Source: Nocardiopsis alborubida
Lineage (GTDB): Bacteria; Actinomycetota; Actinomycetes; Streptosporangiales; Streptosporangiaceae
Reading direction: 5' to 3'
Length of the DNA: 64,000 nt
Assembly (NCBI RefSeq): GCF_012396365.1
Contig: NZ_JAAXPG010000010.1
Span: 62,001-126,000 of the forward strand
This document shows positions 61,761-64,000 of this stretch, piece by piece (the stretch's first letter is position 1; each line of letters starts with the position of its first letter). Both the position numbers and the translations under genes were made by a program. The notes beneath the pieces were generated by a model that made no database searches, was not told where the DNA came from, and worked only from the letters and a program-made list of their open reading frames with translations.

Positions 61761-63731
61761 GTGATCGGACGCCTGCCCATCCTCGATATCTCTCCAGAGA
61801 ACGACCTCGGACCGGTGAAAGCCGTTCCGGGCGAACGCTTCACCGTGGGAGCGACGGTGATCCGCGAAGGCCACGACTCCCTCGCCGCGGGCGTCGTCGT
61901 CTACTCCCCCAAGGGAAGCCGAGAACAACTCGTCCCCATGCGCGAGCACGCGCCCGGCACCGACCGGTACGAGGCCTGCGTCAGCCTCCCCGCGGAGGGG
62001 ACGTGGTCGTTCGCCGTCGAGTCGTGGACCGACCCCTTCGCCACCTGGCACCACGTCGCGGGCGTCAAGCTCCCGCTGGGCCAGGACACCGACCTCGTCC
62101 TGGAGGAGGGCGCCCGCCTGCTCGCCCGCGCCGGGCGACGGGTCCCGCGCCGCCCCTTCCTGAACGCCGCAGCCAAGGCGCTGCGCGACACCTCGATGAC
62201 CCCGACGGAGCGCTTCGAGGCGGCGCTCACCCCCGAGGTCCTGGCCGAGATGGAGCGCGCGCCCCTGCGTGAGCTGGTCACCCGGTCCAAGCGCACCAGC
62301 GTCGTCGTCCACCGCGAGCGCGCGCTGTTCGGCTCCTGGTACGAGTTCTTCCCGCGTTCGGAGGGCGCCCAGGTCGACACCGTGCCCGGCCAGGAGCGCT
62401 CGGGCACCCTCGCCACCGCGGCCAAGCGCCTGCCCGCCGTCGCCGACATGGGCTTCGACGTGGTCTACCTCCCGCCGATCCACCCCATCGGCACCACCCA
62501 CCGCAAGGGCGCCAACAACACCCTGACCGCCGGGCCCGGCGACCCCGGGTCGGTGTGGGCCATCGGGTCGGCCGACGGCGGCCACGACGCGGTCCACCCC
62601 GACCTGGGCACCCTCGCCGACTTCGACGCCTTCGTCGCCGAGGCCCGCGAGCACGGCATGGAGATCGCGCTGGACCTGGCCCTCCAGTGCTCCCCCGACC
62701 ACCCCTGGGTCACCGAGCACCCCGAGTGGTTCACCGCCCGGGCCGACGGCTCCATCGCCCACGCCGAGAACCCGCCCAAGAAGTACCAGGACATCTACCC
62801 GCTCAACTTCGACCGCGACTTCGAGGGCCTGTACGCGGAGATCCTGCGGGTGGTCGAGCACTGGATCGGGCACGGCGTGCGGATCTTCCGCGTCGACAAC
62901 CCGCACACCAAACCGGTCGCGTTCTGGCAGAAGCTGCTCGCCGACGTCGCCCGCAGGCACCCCGACGTGCTGTTCCTCGCCGAGGCCTTCACCCGCCCCG
63001 CCATGATGCGCACCCTGGCCAAGGTCGGCTTCCACCAGTCCTACACCTACTTCACCTGGCGCAACGGCAAGGACGAGCTGACCGACTACCTCACCGAGCT
63101 GAGCCGGGAGAGCGCCCACTACCTGCGCCCCAACCTCTTCGCCAACACCCCGGACATCCTGCACGCCTACCTCCAGCACGGCGGTCGGCCCGCGTTCGCC
63201 GTCCGCGCGGTGCTGGCGGCCCTGCTATCCCCCACCTGGGGCGTCTACTCCGGCTTCGAGCTGTGCGAGAACACCCCCGCCGGGCCGGGCAGCGAGGAGT
63301 ACCTCGACTCGGAGAAGTACCAGTACCGCCCCCGCGACTGGGCCGCGGCCGAGGCCTCCGGCGAGACCCTCACCGGGCTGCTCACGCTGCTCAACCGGCT
63401 GCGCCGGGAGCACCCGGCCCTGCGGGAGCTGCGCAACCTGCGCTTCCACCACGTGGACCGGCCCGAGATCGTCTGCTTCTCCAAGCACCGGCCCGGTACC
63501 GGACCCAAGGACCCCGACGACACCGTGATCGCCGTCGTCAATCTCGACCCGCACCACGCACGCGAGGCGACGGTGCACCTGGATCTGCCGTCCATCGGCC
63601 TCACAAGGGAGGAGGAGCTCAGGGTGACCGACGAGCTGACCGGCCGTTCCTACACCTGGGGCGCGGACAACTACGTCCGGCTCGACCCCGCGGCCGGTCC
63701 CGCGCACGTGTTCACCGTCAGCGGCAGATAG
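61761..63731 (+). CDS. glgE: Alpha-1,4-glucan:maltose-1-phosphate maltosyltransferase GlgE
   Basis: A 656-aa GH13 enzyme that adds maltosyl units from maltose-1-phosphate to alpha-glucan. The N-terminal beta domains (about 1-190) are followed by the barrel with VVYLPPIHPIG, FRVDNPHTKP (nucleophile Asp near residue 380) and LFLAEAFTRP (acid Glu near 408). NPPKKYQDIYPLNFDRD is a typical GlgE loop. The GTG start at 61761 has a weak ribosome site, but the N-terminus GRLPILDI fits the family. treS follows after a 110-nt gap, the usual order of the GlgE pathway (glgE-treS-pep2-glgB). Confidence 0.93.
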   Translation: MIGRLPILDISPENDLGPVKAVPGERFTVGATVIREGHDSLAAGVVVYSPKGSREQLVPMREHAPGTDRYEACVSLPAEGTWSFAVESWTDPFATWHHVAGVKLPLGQDTDLVLEEGARLLARAGRRVPRRPFLNAAAKALRDTSMTPTERFEAALTPEVLAEMERAPLRELVTRSKRTSVVVHRERALFGSWYEFFPRSEGAQVDTVPGQERSGTLATAAKRLPAVADMGFDVVYLPPIHPIGTTHRKGANNTLTAGPGDPGSVWAIGSADGGHDAVHPDLGTLADFDAFVAEAREHGMEIALDLALQCSPDHPWVTEHPEWFTARADGSIAHAENPPKKYQDIYPLNFDRDFEGLYAEILRVVEHWIGHGVRIFRVDNPHTKPVAFWQKLLADVARRHPDVLFLAEAFTRPAMMRTLAKVGFHQSYTYFTWRNGKDELTDYLTELSRESAHYLRPNLFANTPDILHAYLQHGGRPAFAVRAVLAALLSPTWGVYSGFELCENTPAGPGSEEYLDSEKYQYRPRDWAAAEASGETLTGLLTLLNRLRREHPALRELRNLRFHHVDRPEIVCFSKHRPGTGPKDPDDTVIAVVNLDPHHAREATVHLDLPSIGLTREEELRVTDELTGRSYTWGADNYVRLDPAAGPAHVFTVSGR

Positions 63732-63841
63732 CGGCCCCGGAACCGGTGCACGGGGCCCCGGCGGAACGCCTCCGCCGGCGCCCCTCCGTGTCCGGAACGC
63801 CTGTTGAACCGACGTCGAACATTCTTGGTGGGGAGCAGTAG

Positions 63842-64000
63842 ATGAGCAAAGACGAGCCCGGCCCCGGCGGACACGGTCACGCCGAACACGGTCCGCTCGC
63901 CCCGGCCACCGGGGCCGCCACCGGCCCGCTGATGTCCTCCGGCGGCACCAGTGATCCCCACTGGTACAAACACGCCGTCTTCTACGAGGTGCTCGCCCGG
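63842..64000 (+). CDS. treS: Maltose alpha-D-glucosyltransferase / trehalose synthase TreS (5' part)
   Basis: The first 53 codons of a gene that runs off the window. After a Gly/His/Pro-rich start, SDPHWYKHAVFYEVLAR is the conserved N-terminal motif of TreS, which interconverts trehalose and maltose and feeds the GlgE pathway via maltose kinase. GGGGAG lies just before the ATG. The kinase and branching-enzyme genes would be expected next. Confidence 0.85.
   Translation, partial: MSKDEPGPGGHGHAEHGPLAPATGAATGPLMSSGGTSDPHWYKHAVFYEVLAR

Overview
This window looks like chromosome from a very high-GC actinomycete. Start codons are a mix of ATG, GTG and one TTG, Shine-Dalgarno sequences are GGAG-like, and stop/start overlaps of the GTGA type are common. 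The gene set (conservon, GuaB1, GlgE/TreS, EF-G-like paralog, YkoEDC under a TPP riboswitch, DprE1/DprE2/UbiA) fits the Streptomyces/Streptosporangiales side of the phylum. A Nocardiopsis-like organism is my inference and is not proven by the sequence. No rRNA, tRNA, CRISPR array, insertion sequence or prophage was seen.

Region by region. 1-5.1 kb: the end of a KdpD/KdpE two-component pair, an aminoglycoside-phosphotransferase-like kinase, a CbiX-like protein lacking its metal ligands, a 0.9 kb gene-free stretch and an aminoglycoside-adenylyltransferase-like protein. 5.3-11 kb: peptide deformylase, a secreted coiled-coil peptidase-fold protein, an MFS exporter, an alpha/beta hydrolase and a CPBP membrane protein with a lost catalytic glutamate. 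11-21.3 kb: EF-G-like GTPase, M48 protease, M20 amidohydrolase with a repeat tail, a membrane acyltransferase, a CDP-alcohol phosphatidyltransferase, GuaB1 and endonuclease V. 21.4-26.8 kb: an operon of a degenerate ABC ATPase, a YhgE/Pip membrane protein and a TetR regulator behind a clear palindromic operator, then DUF3592 and RDD membrane proteins.

27-35.4 kb: a complete conservon (cvnA-B-C-D: sensor kinase, roadblock protein, DUF742 protein, small GTPase), two tandem MpaB-family oxygenase paralogs with gene-conversion-like identical tracts, and a GPH-type transporter. 35.4-45 kb: an envelope locus with the three enzymes for making decaprenyl-phosphoryl-arabinose (UbiA, DprE1, DprE2), a DUF3068 protein, an OafA-type acyltransferase, a GT-C-like membrane protein and two methyltransferases. 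45-54.9 kb: aldehyde dehydrogenase, CorC/HlyC-type CBS protein, a stand-alone LigD-type polymerase, etfBA, a membrane Ser/Thr kinase and an enoyl-CoA hydratase. 54.9-64 kb: a TPP-riboswitch-controlled YkoE-YkoD-YkoC thiamine-precursor transporter, a bifunctional penicillin-binding protein with a glycine-rich tail, then glgE and the start of treS behind a long leader carrying a perfect Crp-type site.

The most unusual signal is a family of dispersed palindromic elements. Five copies (near 7.1, 13.5, 25.6, 41.3 and 45.1 kb) share a 55-nt hairpin plan of 18-19-18 nt, with compensatory stem changes. Four also share a roughly 50-nt flank. All five lie between convergently transcribed genes, and several supply a gene's stop codon. 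A second, unrelated roughly 100-nt repeat occurs at 31.4 and 36.2 kb.
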